From positions 1 through 64,000 of the forward strand of contig NZ_OBEH01000004.1 of the NCBI RefSeq assembly GCF_900215465.1: DNA of 64,000 nucleotides. The letters run 5' to 3'. How positions within the stretch are numbered: position 1 is the stretch's first letter; every line of letters starts with the position of its first letter. Shown piece by piece: positions 18,548 through 26,766 of the stretch. This DNA comes from Flagellimonas pacifica. Lineage in GTDB: Bacteria > Bacteroidota > Bacteroidia > Flavobacteriales > Flavobacteriaceae. Position numbers and translations under genes: made by a program. The notes beneath the pieces were generated by a model, which did not search any database, was not told the origin of the DNA, and saw nothing but the letters and a program-made list of their open reading frames with translations.

Positions 18548-19900
18548 TTATCCTATTTCTTGATGTAATAAATCCAATCCTTCCCTGATTATCTGTTGAT
18601 GTGGTTGTTTGGAAATACAGATGAATTCTGTCAAAGCAAAATCCTCGGGAGCCACTTCGTACAATCCCAATTGTTCCATTTCATCAAGATCTTTTACCAT
18701 ACATGCTTTTAACAGTTGTAGTGGGTAAATGTCCATTGGGAACACCTCTTCATACTGTCCGGTTACCACAAATGCCCTATGTTCACCATTGGTATTGGTG
18801 TTAAGGTCATATTTCTTTTTGGGCTGCATCCAAGAAAAGGTAAGTGCCCTTGTTGTAGATATTTTATTGAAAACAGGTTTGTTCCATCCAAAAAGTTCAT
18901 AATCGTCACCCTCTGGAATGGCTGTTACGGTATTATTATAGAAACCAAGATAACCTTCGGTGTTAGTCCTTGAACCTGTAAGAACATCTCCATTGATCAA
19001 CCTGAATTTATCCTCGTTTACACCACTTGCATATAGAAAGGTAGAAATTTCCGCTCCTATTTTAGTAGTGTAATATTTTGGTGCTTTAACCACAGAACCT
19101 ACCAAAGCTACGGTTCGCTCGGCATTGAATTTCCCTGTAAGGAACAATTCTCCAAGAATCACTAAATCTTGTGGAGCAATGGTCCATGCCACTTCTCCTT
19201 TATTGATAGGGTCTATTTTATTGATTTGGGTACCCACCAATCCAGCAGGATGTGGTCCATTTACTTTATGAAGTGAGATACCGTCCAAATTTGCCAAAGG
19301 CGAATTATTCGATTTTCCTATAGAAACATGTATCTGACCAGGCGTTAATTTGCCCAAAACATTGACTGCAGCCTGAAGTTCGGCCTCTTTCCCTTGCAAA
19401 ACATAATCGGCATCAGCCGCCAATGGAGCCGTTGTATATCCTGAAACAAAAATAGCTTTTGGTGTAGCATCAGGATTTGCAATGATATCGTACGGACGCT
19501 GCTTTATAAAAGGCCATCCTCCTGATTGCAATAAAAAGGTTTTAATGCCCTCTGCATCAGATTTAACCAAATCCAACGGCTTATGCTCCACATATTCTTG
19601 AGTTTTATCTGCAAGAATCTTGAGGGTCAAAATTCTTCTTCTAGCGCCACGGACAATCTCAACCAATTCTCCACTTACTGGAGAAACAAAAAGCATTTCC
19701 TCTTTGTTTTTGTTATAAAATAAAGGTTCGCCGGCTTTTACCTCAGCCCCTTGTTTTACTAACATTTTTGGAGTTATTCCATGAAAATCGTCTAGGTTTA
19801 GGGCATATACGTTGCTTAAAACGGCTTTAGAAGTAGTCTGCTCAGCTGCCCCGATAAGGTTGATGTTCAACCCTTTTTTAATCCGGATGTCTTTAGACAT
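18548..19900 (-). CDS. nqrA: Na+-translocating NADH:quinone reductase subunit A
   Basis: NqrA is the peripheral, cytoplasmic subunit associated with ubiquinone or menaquinone binding. It starts MSKDIRIKKGLNINL with the GAAE segment typical of the family, and continues with DDFHGITPKMLVKQGAEVKAG and the VLRGPHPAG-like VNGPHPAGLVGTQI. The 450-residue length is normal. It is the first gene of the operon; a -7 box on the minus strand at 19934-19941 lies 33 nt upstream. Confidence 0.97.
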   Translation of the reverse strand: MSKDIRIKKGLNINLIGAAEQTTSKAVLSNVYALNLDDFHGITPKMLVKQGAEVKAGEPLFYNKNKEEMLFVSPVSGELVEIVRGARRRILTLKILADKTQEYVEHKPLDLVKSDAEGIKTFLLQSGGWPFIKQRPYDIIANPDATPKAIFVSGYTTAPLAADADYVLQGKEAELQAAVNVLGKLTPGQIHVSIGKSNNSPLANLDGISLHKVNGPHPAGLVGTQINKIDPINKGEVAWTIAPQDLVILGELFLTGKFNAERTVALVGSVVKAPKYYTTKIGAEISTFLYASGVNEDKFRLINGDVLTGSRTNTEGYLGFYNNTVTAIPEGDDYELFGWNKPVFNKISTTRALTFSWMQPKKKYDLNTNTNGEHRAFVVTGQYEEVFPMDIYPLQLLKACMVKDLDEMEQLGLYEVAPEDFALTEFICISKQPHQQIIREGLDLLHQEIG

Positions 19901-19933
19901 ATTGTTATAGACCTTTTGTTATCAAAATCGCGG

Positions 19934-19941
19934 CAAATTTA
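19934..19941 (-). promoter_or_regulatory. -7 box of the nqr operon promoter
   Basis: The minus strand reads TAAATTTG (TAnnTTTG), 33 nt before the nqrA start codon. The divergent T9SS plug gene has its own promoter about 90 nt away. Confidence 0.5.
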
Positions 19942-20003
19942 GCACTAAAAGGATTGTTTTCATAATTATTTGACCATAAAAATGGGATTACATCGAGCTA
20001 AAT

Positions 20004-20032
20004 TTGCCAGGCACACTTTTTGTTTACCTTTA
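20004..20032 (+). promoter_or_regulatory. promoter of the T9SS plug gene
   Basis: TTG at 20004-20006, an 18-nt spacer and TACCTTTA at 20025-20032 fit the Bacteroidota -33/-7 arrangement with one mismatch in the last base of the -7 box. The start codon at 20051 is 18 nt downstream. Confidence 0.55.
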
Positions 20033-20050
20033 CCCAAAAATAAGCCCTGA

Positions 20051-21295
20051 ATGCGCTTTTTAATCAAACAAACATTCTTTTTCTTTTTTATAGCCGGTGT
20101 TTTTGGCCAAGTACAAGAGGAAATCAATCCTCCTGAACATATAAAGACCGTAGTTTTTAGAGGGCCTACAGAAGATCAATTTCCTGTCATTAAATTGGGT
20201 GAGTCCTTAAATCTGGAATTTGATGACCTTACAGCAAGTGAACAAGATTATTACTACAAAATAATCCATTGCAATTATGATTGGACTCCTTCTCAACTTC
20301 TAAAATCACAATATTTAGTTGGAGCGGACAATCTACGTATCATTGATTATGAAAATAGCTATAACACGCTTCAACCCTATTCCAATTATAGATTAACCAT
20401 TCCCAATAACAACCTTCGGCTGAAAGTGAGTGGCAATTACCTTATTGAGATTTACAATAGTTATGGCGAACTTCAATTTTCCAGAAGGTTTGTGGCATAT
20501 AGGGATTTGGTAAAAGTTGGCGGTACTGTAAAACGTTCAAGGGATTTCAATTTTTTGAATGAAAAACAAGTTGTTCAATTCAAAATTAACACCTCTGGTT
20601 TCCAAGTGGTCAATCCAAAGAAAGAAATTAAGATTGCCATTCTACAAAATCACTTTTGGCCCACAGCACTTTACAACATTAAACCACAGTTTACCTTGGG
20701 CAACGAGCTGGTCTATAAATATGATCAGGAGACAAGCTTTTATGGAGGCAATGAGTTTCTCAACTTTGACACAAAAGATTTGCGCTCACCCACTTTTGCC
20801 ATTTCCAAAGTGGAGTTCAAAGAGTTGTACAATCATTATTTGTTTACCAATGAGTACCGAAATGATGAAGTGTACACCTATTTTCCTGACATTAATGGTG
20901 ATTTTTTGGTTCGCACGCTACAAGGGGACGATGTATCCAGAGAAGCAGAATACTCAAACATTCATTTTAGTCTCCCATATTCCAATGAAATAGGCCTAGA
21001 CAATGTTTATGTTGTTGGAAAGTTCAATAATTATGACCTTGGAGAAGAAAATAAAATGATTTTCAATGACGAGAATGGCAAGTTGGAACTTACCCTACCC
21101 ATTAAACAAGGTTTTTATAACTACAAATATGTGGTTGAACGTCAGGATGGAGCAATTGACCTTAATTATATAAGCGGAAATTTTCATTTTACGGAGAACA
21201 ACTACTTAATCTTGGTGTATTATCGGAATTTCGGTGAACTCTACGATAGTATCATAGGCATTGGGTCTGCCAATTCCAGAAATATTAGCAATTAG
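20051..21295 (+). CDS. type IX secretion system plug protein (DUF5103), 414 aa
   Basis: The protein begins with a signal peptide (FLIKQTFFFFFIAGVFGQ). The body matches DUF5103, known from Flavobacterium as the Plug protein that closes the periplasmic side of the giant SprA translocon: family segments include IIHCNYDWTPSQLLKSQYL, RFVAYRDLVKVGG and NEIGLDNVYVVGKFNNY. The function assignment rests on the known structure of the SprA-Plug complex plus sequence recognition, not a search. It is divergent from nqrA and 29 nt upstream of the DUF3667 gene. Confidence 0.85.
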   Translation: MRFLIKQTFFFFFIAGVFGQVQEEINPPEHIKTVVFRGPTEDQFPVIKLGESLNLEFDDLTASEQDYYYKIIHCNYDWTPSQLLKSQYLVGADNLRIIDYENSYNTLQPYSNYRLTIPNNNLRLKVSGNYLIEIYNSYGELQFSRRFVAYRDLVKVGGTVKRSRDFNFLNEKQVVQFKINTSGFQVVNPKKEIKIAILQNHFWPTALYNIKPQFTLGNELVYKYDQETSFYGGNEFLNFDTKDLRSPTFAISKVEFKELYNHYLFTNEYRNDEVYTYFPDINGDFLVRTLQGDDVSREAEYSNIHFSLPYSNEIGLDNVYVVGKFNNYDLGEENKMIFNDENGKLELTLPIKQGFYNYKYVVERQDGAIDLNYISGNFHFTENNYLILVYYRNFGELYDSIIGIGSANSRNISN

Positions 21296-21324
21296 CTATC
21301 TTAGCGCCAAATCCTTAATAGGTA

Positions 21325-22518
21325 ATGGCCAACAAACCTAACTTAATTACCAAGGGGCGTTACGAACTTAAGTTTAGGGGCAATGAGTGTCTAAACTGTT
21401 CTCATCCTTTAGATATAAGCGATAAATACTGCCCAAACTGCTCCCAAGCCAATAGCACAAAAAAATTGACGCTAAAAGATTTTTTTGATGAGTTTTTTTC
21501 CAATCTCATTAATTACGACTCCAAGCTTCTAAAAACACTATATGCTCTTTTGGTAAAACCAGGAACCATAACAAAGGATTACATCAATGGAAAACGTATT
21601 GCATATACCAATCCATTCCGCTTTTTATTGAGTTTGGCATTCATTTATATCTTACTGTTTACCTACGACAATAACCTTTACAATCTGGATGACCTTGGCT
21701 TAGAGGATAAAATTGAAAAGACAGGTCCATTATCCTATGGTTTTAATGATGAAGAAGCTTCTAAGGACAGTACCAATATAAAAGAACAGACCGAAGAAGT
21801 GCTAAATCAACTTGATTCCCTGAATAACCTAGAAAAAATTCCCATCCCTGGAATCCAAAGTATAGATTCATTGCAAACCATTATAGGTCAAGGAATACAG
21901 AAAGAGGCCAGTAAAGATTCCTTTATGCTCGCTAACCCCAGAAAATATCTTGAAAATATACAAGCTAAGAATACTGGAGGTCTTGGGGAAAGAATGGAGT
22001 TTTTCTTTACATTTTTACAAAAGGACTCCATAAAAACCTTCGAAGAAGCAAAGGAAAAGTATGGAGCAAACACATCTTGGAGAAACAGAATAACCTTCAA
22101 TGGATCAAAGAGTTCTTTAAAAGCAATTGCACAACCTGGCACATACTTAAACAATACCATTGCAAAGCTGCCTTTGGTTATTTTCTTCTTCCTTCCCATC
22201 TTCACTATTTTCATTTGGATGGTATACATCAGAAAAAAATACACCTACACCGATCATCTTATCTTTAGTTTCCACAACCAGTCATTATTATTTATCTTGC
22301 TCATCCTTAGCCTGGTAATAGATGCTATTTTCAATACGGCAAGTATGGGTATCTTTTTTCTGATTTTCAGTTTTTACCTGTACAAATCAATGAGAAGGTT
22401 CTATGGGCAAGGAAGGGTTAAAACGATTGTAAAATATCTCTTTCTGAATACAATGTTTGCTTTTTTAGCAATGTTTGCAATTATTTTGTTGTTTACGGGA
22501 AGCGTCTTTACCTATTAA
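21325..22518 (+). CDS. DUF3667 family membrane protein with zinc ribbon, 397 aa
   Basis: A zinc-ribbon-like N-terminus shows two CxxC pairs (CLNCSHPL and CPNCSQAN, about residues 20-45). The segment LKDFFDEFFSNLINYDSKLLKTLYALLVKPG is the DUF3667 signature. One hydrophobic segment follows at about 90-110 (FRFLLSLAFIYILLF), then a soluble loop of about 170 residues and a cluster of membrane helices near the C-terminus. The function is unknown. It is downstream of the plug gene and 3 nt before apaG. Confidence 0.82.
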   Translation: MANKPNLITKGRYELKFRGNECLNCSHPLDISDKYCPNCSQANSTKKLTLKDFFDEFFSNLINYDSKLLKTLYALLVKPGTITKDYINGKRIAYTNPFRFLLSLAFIYILLFTYDNNLYNLDDLGLEDKIEKTGPLSYGFNDEEASKDSTNIKEQTEEVLNQLDSLNNLEKIPIPGIQSIDSLQTIIGQGIQKEASKDSFMLANPRKYLENIQAKNTGGLGERMEFFFTFLQKDSIKTFEEAKEKYGANTSWRNRITFNGSKSSLKAIAQPGTYLNNTIAKLPLVIFFFLPIFTIFIWMVYIRKKYTYTDHLIFSFHNQSLLFILLILSLVIDAIFNTASMGIFFLIFSFYLYKSMRRFYGQGRVKTIVKYLFLNTMFAFLAMFAIILLFTGSVFTY

Positions 22519-22521
22519 AAT

Positions 22522-22908
22522 ATGTTCACTCAGATCACAAAAGGAATTAAAGTATCGGTGCAGACCACTTTTGAAGGTACATTTTTCAAGAACTATAAAA
22601 TGTACTATGCCTTTGGCTATACTATCACCATAGAAAACCAAGGTAAGGATACAGTGCAGCTTACGGCTAGACATTGGGATATTTTTGATGCACTCAAAGA
22701 AATGGAAACTATAGACGGTGAAGGTGTAATTGGAAAAAAACCGGTAATCAAACCAGGAAAATCCCATACTTACAGTTCTGGCTGTTTATTGGCAAGCCCT
22801 ATTGGCGCTATGAGAGGGCATTACCATATGGTAAACTTTGCCTCAACTGAAGAATTTGAAGTTGACATTCCCACTTTCAAATTTGCCGCTCCCTTTGCGA
22901 TAAATTAA
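22522..22908 (+). CDS. apaG: ApaG family protein (Co2+/Mg2+ efflux protein)
   Basis: The protein is a small immunoglobulin-like ApaG domain of 128 residues. Family marks are FAYTITIENQG (here FGYTITIENQG), VQLTARHWDIFDA, VIGKKPVIKPG and SPIGAMRGHYHMV. ApaG is linked to cobalt and magnesium resistance in enterobacteria, but the molecular role is unclear. It lies 3 nt after the DUF3667 stop and is probably co-transcribed with it. Confidence 0.93.
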   Translation: MFTQITKGIKVSVQTTFEGTFFKNYKMYYAFGYTITIENQGKDTVQLTARHWDIFDALKEMETIDGEGVIGKKPVIKPGKSHTYSSGCLLASPIGAMRGHYHMVNFASTEEFEVDIPTFKFAAPFAIN

Positions 22909-22986
22909 AATTTAGAGCTCTTTATTTTCATTAATTCAATTACAATATCTTGTAATTATTAATCTGCAAATACTTTTTTCTTTTAG

Positions 22987-22994
22987 TACCTTTG
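22987..22994 (+). promoter_or_regulatory. -7 box of pruA promoter
   Basis: TACCTTTG matches TAnnTTTG, 31 nt before the pruA start codon. A -33 TTG at the standard distance is not evident. Confidence 0.5.
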
Positions 22995-23025
22995 TCGGAA
23001 TTTTTAACACATAAAATCCACCATA

Positions 23026-24654
23026 ATGGGAAAAGGTTTTTTTCAAGTTCCGACTGCTTATAATGAGCCAATAAAAAGTTATGCTCCCGGCACTCCAGAA
23101 CGTGAGGAAGTACTTAAGCAATATGATGCTTATTACAATGGAAATGTTGAAGTTCCGTTGTACATCGGTTCTGAAGAAATCACAACCGGAAATACCATAT
23201 CAATGTCACCTCCGCATGAGCATGGACATATAGTTGGAAAATTCCACCTAGCAGAAAAAAAGCATGTAGAGCAGGCTATTTCCAATTGTTTGGAAGCAAG
23301 AAAAGCCTGGGCTGATCTTACATGGGAACAAAGAGCTGCCATTTTCTTAAAAGCTGCAGATTTAATCGCCGGTCCTTATCGTGCAAAAATTAATGCGGCC
23401 ACTATGATGGCGCAATCCAAGACCATACATCAGGCGGAAATTGATGCTGCCTGTGAGTTTATAGATTTCCTAAGATTCAATGTGGAATACATGTCTCAAA
23501 TCTATGCGGAGCAGCCAGAGTCTGCTGATGGGATTTGGAATCGTGTGGAATATCGCCCATTAGAAGGTTTTGTATATGCCATTACACCTTTCAACTTCAC
23601 AGCCATTGCCGGAAATCTTCCTGCAAGTGCAGCTATGATGGGGAATGTTGTGGTTTGGAAACCTAGTGATAGTCAAGTTTTCTCAGCAAAAGTAATTATT
23701 GATGTATTCAAGGAAGCTGGCTTACCAGATGGAGTTATAAACGTAGTTTTTGGAGACCCAGTTATGGTTACTGAAACCGTACTTGCCCACCCTGATTTTT
23801 CAGGACTCCACTTTACAGGCTCCACCTTTGTTTTTAAAGAATTGTGGAAACAAATTGGAAACAACATCCACACGTACAAAACTTACCCAAGAATTGTTGG
23901 GGAAACCGGAGGAAAAGATTTCATTCTTGCACATCCAACAGCAAAACCAGCTCAGGTAGCAACGGCAATTGTTAGAGGCGCTTTTGAGTTCCAAGGTCAA
24001 AAATGTAGTGCTGCATCACGGGTATACCTGCCAAAATCAACTGCAAAAGAAGTTTTGGATTTGGTTAAAACAGATATTGACTCCATGAACAAGCCGGGCT
24101 CTCCAGCTGATATGAGCAACTTCATCACCGCTGTAATCCATGAAGGTTCTTTTGATAAATTGGCCAAGTATATTGATCAGGCCAAAGCAGATGACAATGC
24201 AGAAATAATTGCTGGTGGCGGTTACGATAAATCCGTAGGCTACTTTGTAGAACCCACAGTTATCTTAACTCAAGACCCAAAATACACTACTATGTGCACG
24301 GAGCTTTTTGGACCTGTGGTAACTATTTATGTGTATGATGACAAAGATTGGAGCAAAACTTTGGAATTGGTTGATGGAACATCGGAATATGCTTTAACAG
24401 GCGCTGTTTTATCCACGGACCGTTACGCTATTGATGAAGCTACCAAAGCATTGCAAAACTGCGCCGGTAACTTCTACATCAATGATAAACCAACGGGAGC
24501 TGTTGTTGGGCAGCAACCATTTGGTGGAGCAAGAGCTTCAGGAACCAATGACAAGGCAGGTTCCGCGCAGAACTTGCTACGCTGGGTGTCTCCAAGGTTA
24601 ATCAAAGAAACCTTAGTTACTCCGGAAGATTATAGATATCCTTTTTTGGGGTAA
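23026..24654 (+). CDS. pruA: L-glutamate gamma-semialdehyde (1-pyrroline-5-carboxylate) dehydrogenase
   Basis: PruA oxidises glutamate semialdehyde to glutamate with NAD+, the last step of proline degradation. The aldehyde dehydrogenase catalytic Cys is in FQGQKCSAASR, the general-base Glu in VGETGGKDF, and PFNFTAIAGNLP and GGARASGTNDKAG are PruA-type marks. The 542-residue length is typical of the eukaryote-like stand-alone form. It is monocistronic, with a promoter box and a strong terminator. A proline dehydrogenase is not in the window; a hydroxyproline-to-proline gene pair lies 3.4 kb downstream. Confidence 0.96.
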   Translation: MGKGFFQVPTAYNEPIKSYAPGTPEREEVLKQYDAYYNGNVEVPLYIGSEEITTGNTISMSPPHEHGHIVGKFHLAEKKHVEQAISNCLEARKAWADLTWEQRAAIFLKAADLIAGPYRAKINAATMMAQSKTIHQAEIDAACEFIDFLRFNVEYMSQIYAEQPESADGIWNRVEYRPLEGFVYAITPFNFTAIAGNLPASAAMMGNVVVWKPSDSQVFSAKVIIDVFKEAGLPDGVINVVFGDPVMVTETVLAHPDFSGLHFTGSTFVFKELWKQIGNNIHTYKTYPRIVGETGGKDFILAHPTAKPAQVATAIVRGAFEFQGQKCSAASRVYLPKSTAKEVLDLVKTDIDSMNKPGSPADMSNFITAVIHEGSFDKLAKYIDQAKADDNAEIIAGGGYDKSVGYFVEPTVILTQDPKYTTMCTELFGPVVTIYVYDDKDWSKTLELVDGTSEYALTGAVLSTDRYAIDEATKALQNCAGNFYINDKPTGAVVGQQPFGGARASGTNDKAGSAQNLLRWVSPRLIKETLVTPEDYRYPFLG

Positions 24655-24677
24655 ACACCTTATAAAAAGCTAGTTAC

Positions 24678-24713
24678 AACCGCATCCTTAAAAATAAGGA
24701 TGCGGTTTTTTTG
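24678..24713 (+). terminator. Rho-independent terminator after pruA
   Basis: Thirteen-base-pair stem AACCGCATCCTTA / TAAGGATGCGGTT with loop aaaa, followed by a run of T. It ends the pruA transcript. Confidence 0.92.
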
Positions 24714-24754
24714 TGTTAAAAACGGTAACTAAACTAGGTATTAGCAATATTATA

Positions 24755-24789
24755 TGTAAATTTAACGTTAAGTAATTGTAAATTTAACG
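24755..24789. repeat. pair of 13-nt direct repeats, 22-nt period
   Basis: TGTAAATTTAACG occurs at 24755-24767 and again at 24777-24789. The 22-nt centre distance puts both on the same side of the DNA helix, as expected for a dimeric regulator. The segment AACGTTAAG at 24764-24772 fits the published LytTR-type half-site pattern; the second copy fits it less well. Only 21 nt separate the second copy from an ATG at 24810. Confidence 0.5.
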
Positions 24790-24809
24790 CAATTTAAACT
24801 CCATTTCCT

Positions 24810-24899
24810 ATGAAAAAGCGAATTGATAACCTTATCCAATATATTAAGGATTACTCTAGAAAGTGTAAGTTGGTATATAACAGAATGTTGAGCATTTAG
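24810..24899 (+). CDS. possible 29-aa basic peptide
   Basis: The ORF begins ATGAAAAAGCG and encodes a very basic peptide (MKKRIDNLIQYIKDYSRK..., ends NRMLSI). It overlaps the end of the convergent rsmG by 4 nt. It lies just downstream of the 13-nt direct repeats. No homologue is known to me; it may be chance. The only support is its start codon, base composition and the repeat pair upstream. Confidence 0.2.
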   Translation: MKKRIDNLIQYIKDYSRKCKLVYNRMLSI

Positions 24900-25537
24900 C
24901 CAGGCACTTTATACTTCTGAGGCAGGTAAACCACCTTTTTGGTTTCGAAAAACACTTCGGAAAAATGCTCTTTCAAATTAAAAATCTGAGCAGTTTTATA
25001 ATCTTTCAACTCCTCTGCCAAATCTCCTCCTTTTAAATAGAGGATTCCATTTTTACGCTCATGCGTAGAGTCTTTTTTGATTTTCCCTTTGGTCCAGTGC
25101 ACAAACGTTGGCATGGCAGCCACAGCGCGACTTACAATAAAATCAAATTGCCCGTTCAAATCCTCCACGCGGGAATGATGTGCACTGACATTTTTCAGAC
25201 CTAACCCATCAATAACCTCTTGCACTACCTTTATCTTCTTGCCAATGGCATCCACTAAAGTAAATTGCACTTCTGGATATAAAATTGCCAGCGGAATTCC
25301 AGGAAAACCTCCACCGGTTCCTACATCCAAAATTTGCGAACCTTCATTAAACTGCTGAATCTTTGCAATACCCAATGAATGTAACACATGGCGAAGGTAC
25401 AACTCATCAATATCCTTTCTGGAGACTACATTTATCTTTTTGTTCCAATCCTGATACAGCGCATTCAAATCCTCAAAATGGCTTCTTTGAACTTCGGTGA
25501 GTTTCGTAAAATATTTAAAAATTAAGTTTACATCCAT
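24896..25537 (-). CDS. rsmG: 16S rRNA (guanine527-N7)-methyltransferase
   Basis: RsmG (GidB) methylates G527 of 16S rRNA. The SAM-binding motif is ILDVGTGGGFPGIPLAILYP, followed by FTLVDAIGKKIKVV and FDFIVSRAVAAMP, all family hallmarks. The 213-residue length is normal. The gene is monocistronic, converges with pruA, and has a minus-strand -7 box (TAATTTTG at 25558-25565) 20 nt before its start codon. Confidence 0.96.
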   Translation of the reverse strand: MDVNLIFKYFTKLTEVQRSHFEDLNALYQDWNKKINVVSRKDIDELYLRHVLHSLGIAKIQQFNEGSQILDVGTGGGFPGIPLAILYPEVQFTLVDAIGKKIKVVQEVIDGLGLKNVSAHHSRVEDLNGQFDFIVSRAVAAMPTFVHWTKGKIKKDSTHERKNGILYLKGGDLAEELKDYKTAQIFNLKEHFSEVFFETKKVVYLPQKYKVPG

Positions 25538-25557
25538 CTACAATCTGTTAATTTGGG

Positions 25558-25565
25558 CAAAATTA
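25558..25565 (-). promoter_or_regulatory. -7 box of rsmG promoter
   Basis: The minus strand reads TAATTTTG (TAnnTTTG), 20 nt upstream of the rsmG start. Confidence 0.45.
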
Positions 25566-25627
25566 ATACTTTTGGCATCTTAACATCGTTTTATATAAAG
25601 GCAACTCACTTAAGAGGTCAATTTAAT

Positions 25628-25635
25628 TACCTTTG
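25628..25635 (+). promoter_or_regulatory. -7 box of the desaturase promoter
   Basis: TACCTTTG matches TAnnTTTG, 14 nt before the desaturase start codon. Confidence 0.5.
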
Positions 25636-25649
25636 AAAAAAATTATTTT

Positions 25650-26753
25650 ATGGAAAAGGAGATTATCCGGTTTTCAAGAAAAGATTCAGCACAATTCTTC
25701 AAAACACTAAACAAAAGGGTAAACCAATATTTTAGTGAAAACCAAATAAAGAAGACCGGAAATTGGAGGCTCCACTTGAAAACAGTGGTAATGTTCGCCG
25801 TATTTCTTACCCCCTATTTCTTAATGTTGACATTGAACCTTCCTTTTTGGGGCTATGTTCTATTGTCCATTACAATGGGAGTAGGTATGGCCGGTGTTGG
25901 AATGAATGTAATGCATGATGGCAACCATGGTTCTTACTCCAATAAAAAATGGGTGAACAAACTTATGGGTGGTAGCATATACATATTGGCTGGCAACGTA
26001 TACAACTGGCAAGTGCAACACAACGTGCTACATCACACATATACAAATATCCAAGATCATGATGAGGACATGGAAGCTGGTAGAATTCTTCGATTTTCAA
26101 GGCATGCCGAATGGCGAAAGCATCATAAATTTCAACATTATTACTCCATATTCCTTTACGGCCTGTTGACTTTCAATTGGGCTATTACCACAGACTTTCA
26201 ACAAATGTACCGTTACATGAAAAGAAAGCTATCCTATGGTAAATTACCCAATCCCGTTATTAACTGGAGCACCTTGGTAGTTACCAAACTACTTTACATT
26301 ACCATTTGGATTGTGCTTCCATTGATTTTTGTGGAAATTGCATGGTGGCAAGTGTTATTAGGTTTCTTTATTATGCATTATGTTGCCGGAGTCATTTTGA
26401 GCGTAGTGTTTCAGTTGGCACACATTGTTGACGAAGCCGAAACTCCGCTTCCAGATGAAAATGGAACTATGAAAAATACTTGGGCTATCCATCAATTGGC
26501 CACTACGGTTAATTTTGGCACAAAAAATAGAATTGTAAATTGGTTTACAGGCGGTCTGAACCACCAGGTTGAGCACCATATTTTTCCAAATATCAGCCAT
26601 GTTCACTACACAAAAATTTCCAAAATTGTGAAACAAACGGCTAAGGAGTTTAATTTGCCTTACAACGAATATAAAACTACTAGAAAAGCTATAATTTCGC
26701 ACTTCAAACACTTGAGAGAGTTGGGAAAAAACCCAGCTCTTCAATACCAGTAA
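25650..26753 (+). CDS. membrane fatty acid desaturase, 367 aa
   Basis: The three histidine boxes of membrane acyl desaturases are visible: HDGNHGS (about residue 90), HNVLHHTYTN (about 126-135) and NHQVEHHIFP (about 308-317). The QxxHH form of the third box places it with front-end (linoleoyl-CoA-type, DesA3-like) desaturases. About four to five hydrophobic segments surround the boxes. It is likely to introduce double bonds into membrane lipids. The next gene, an aminotransferase, starts 13 nt after the stop and is probably co-transcribed. Confidence 0.92.
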   Translation: MEKEIIRFSRKDSAQFFKTLNKRVNQYFSENQIKKTGNWRLHLKTVVMFAVFLTPYFLMLTLNLPFWGYVLLSITMGVGMAGVGMNVMHDGNHGSYSNKKWVNKLMGGSIYILAGNVYNWQVQHNVLHHTYTNIQDHDEDMEAGRILRFSRHAEWRKHHKFQHYYSIFLYGLLTFNWAITTDFQQMYRYMKRKLSYGKLPNPVINWSTLVVTKLLYITIWIVLPLIFVEIAWWQVLLGFFIMHYVAGVILSVVFQLAHIVDEAETPLPDENGTMKNTWAIHQLATTVNFGTKNRIVNWFTGGLNHQVEHHIFPNISHVHYTKISKIVKQTAKEFNLPYNEYKTTRKAIISHFKHLRELGKNPALQYQ

Positions 26754-26766
26754 AACAATTGGATTT

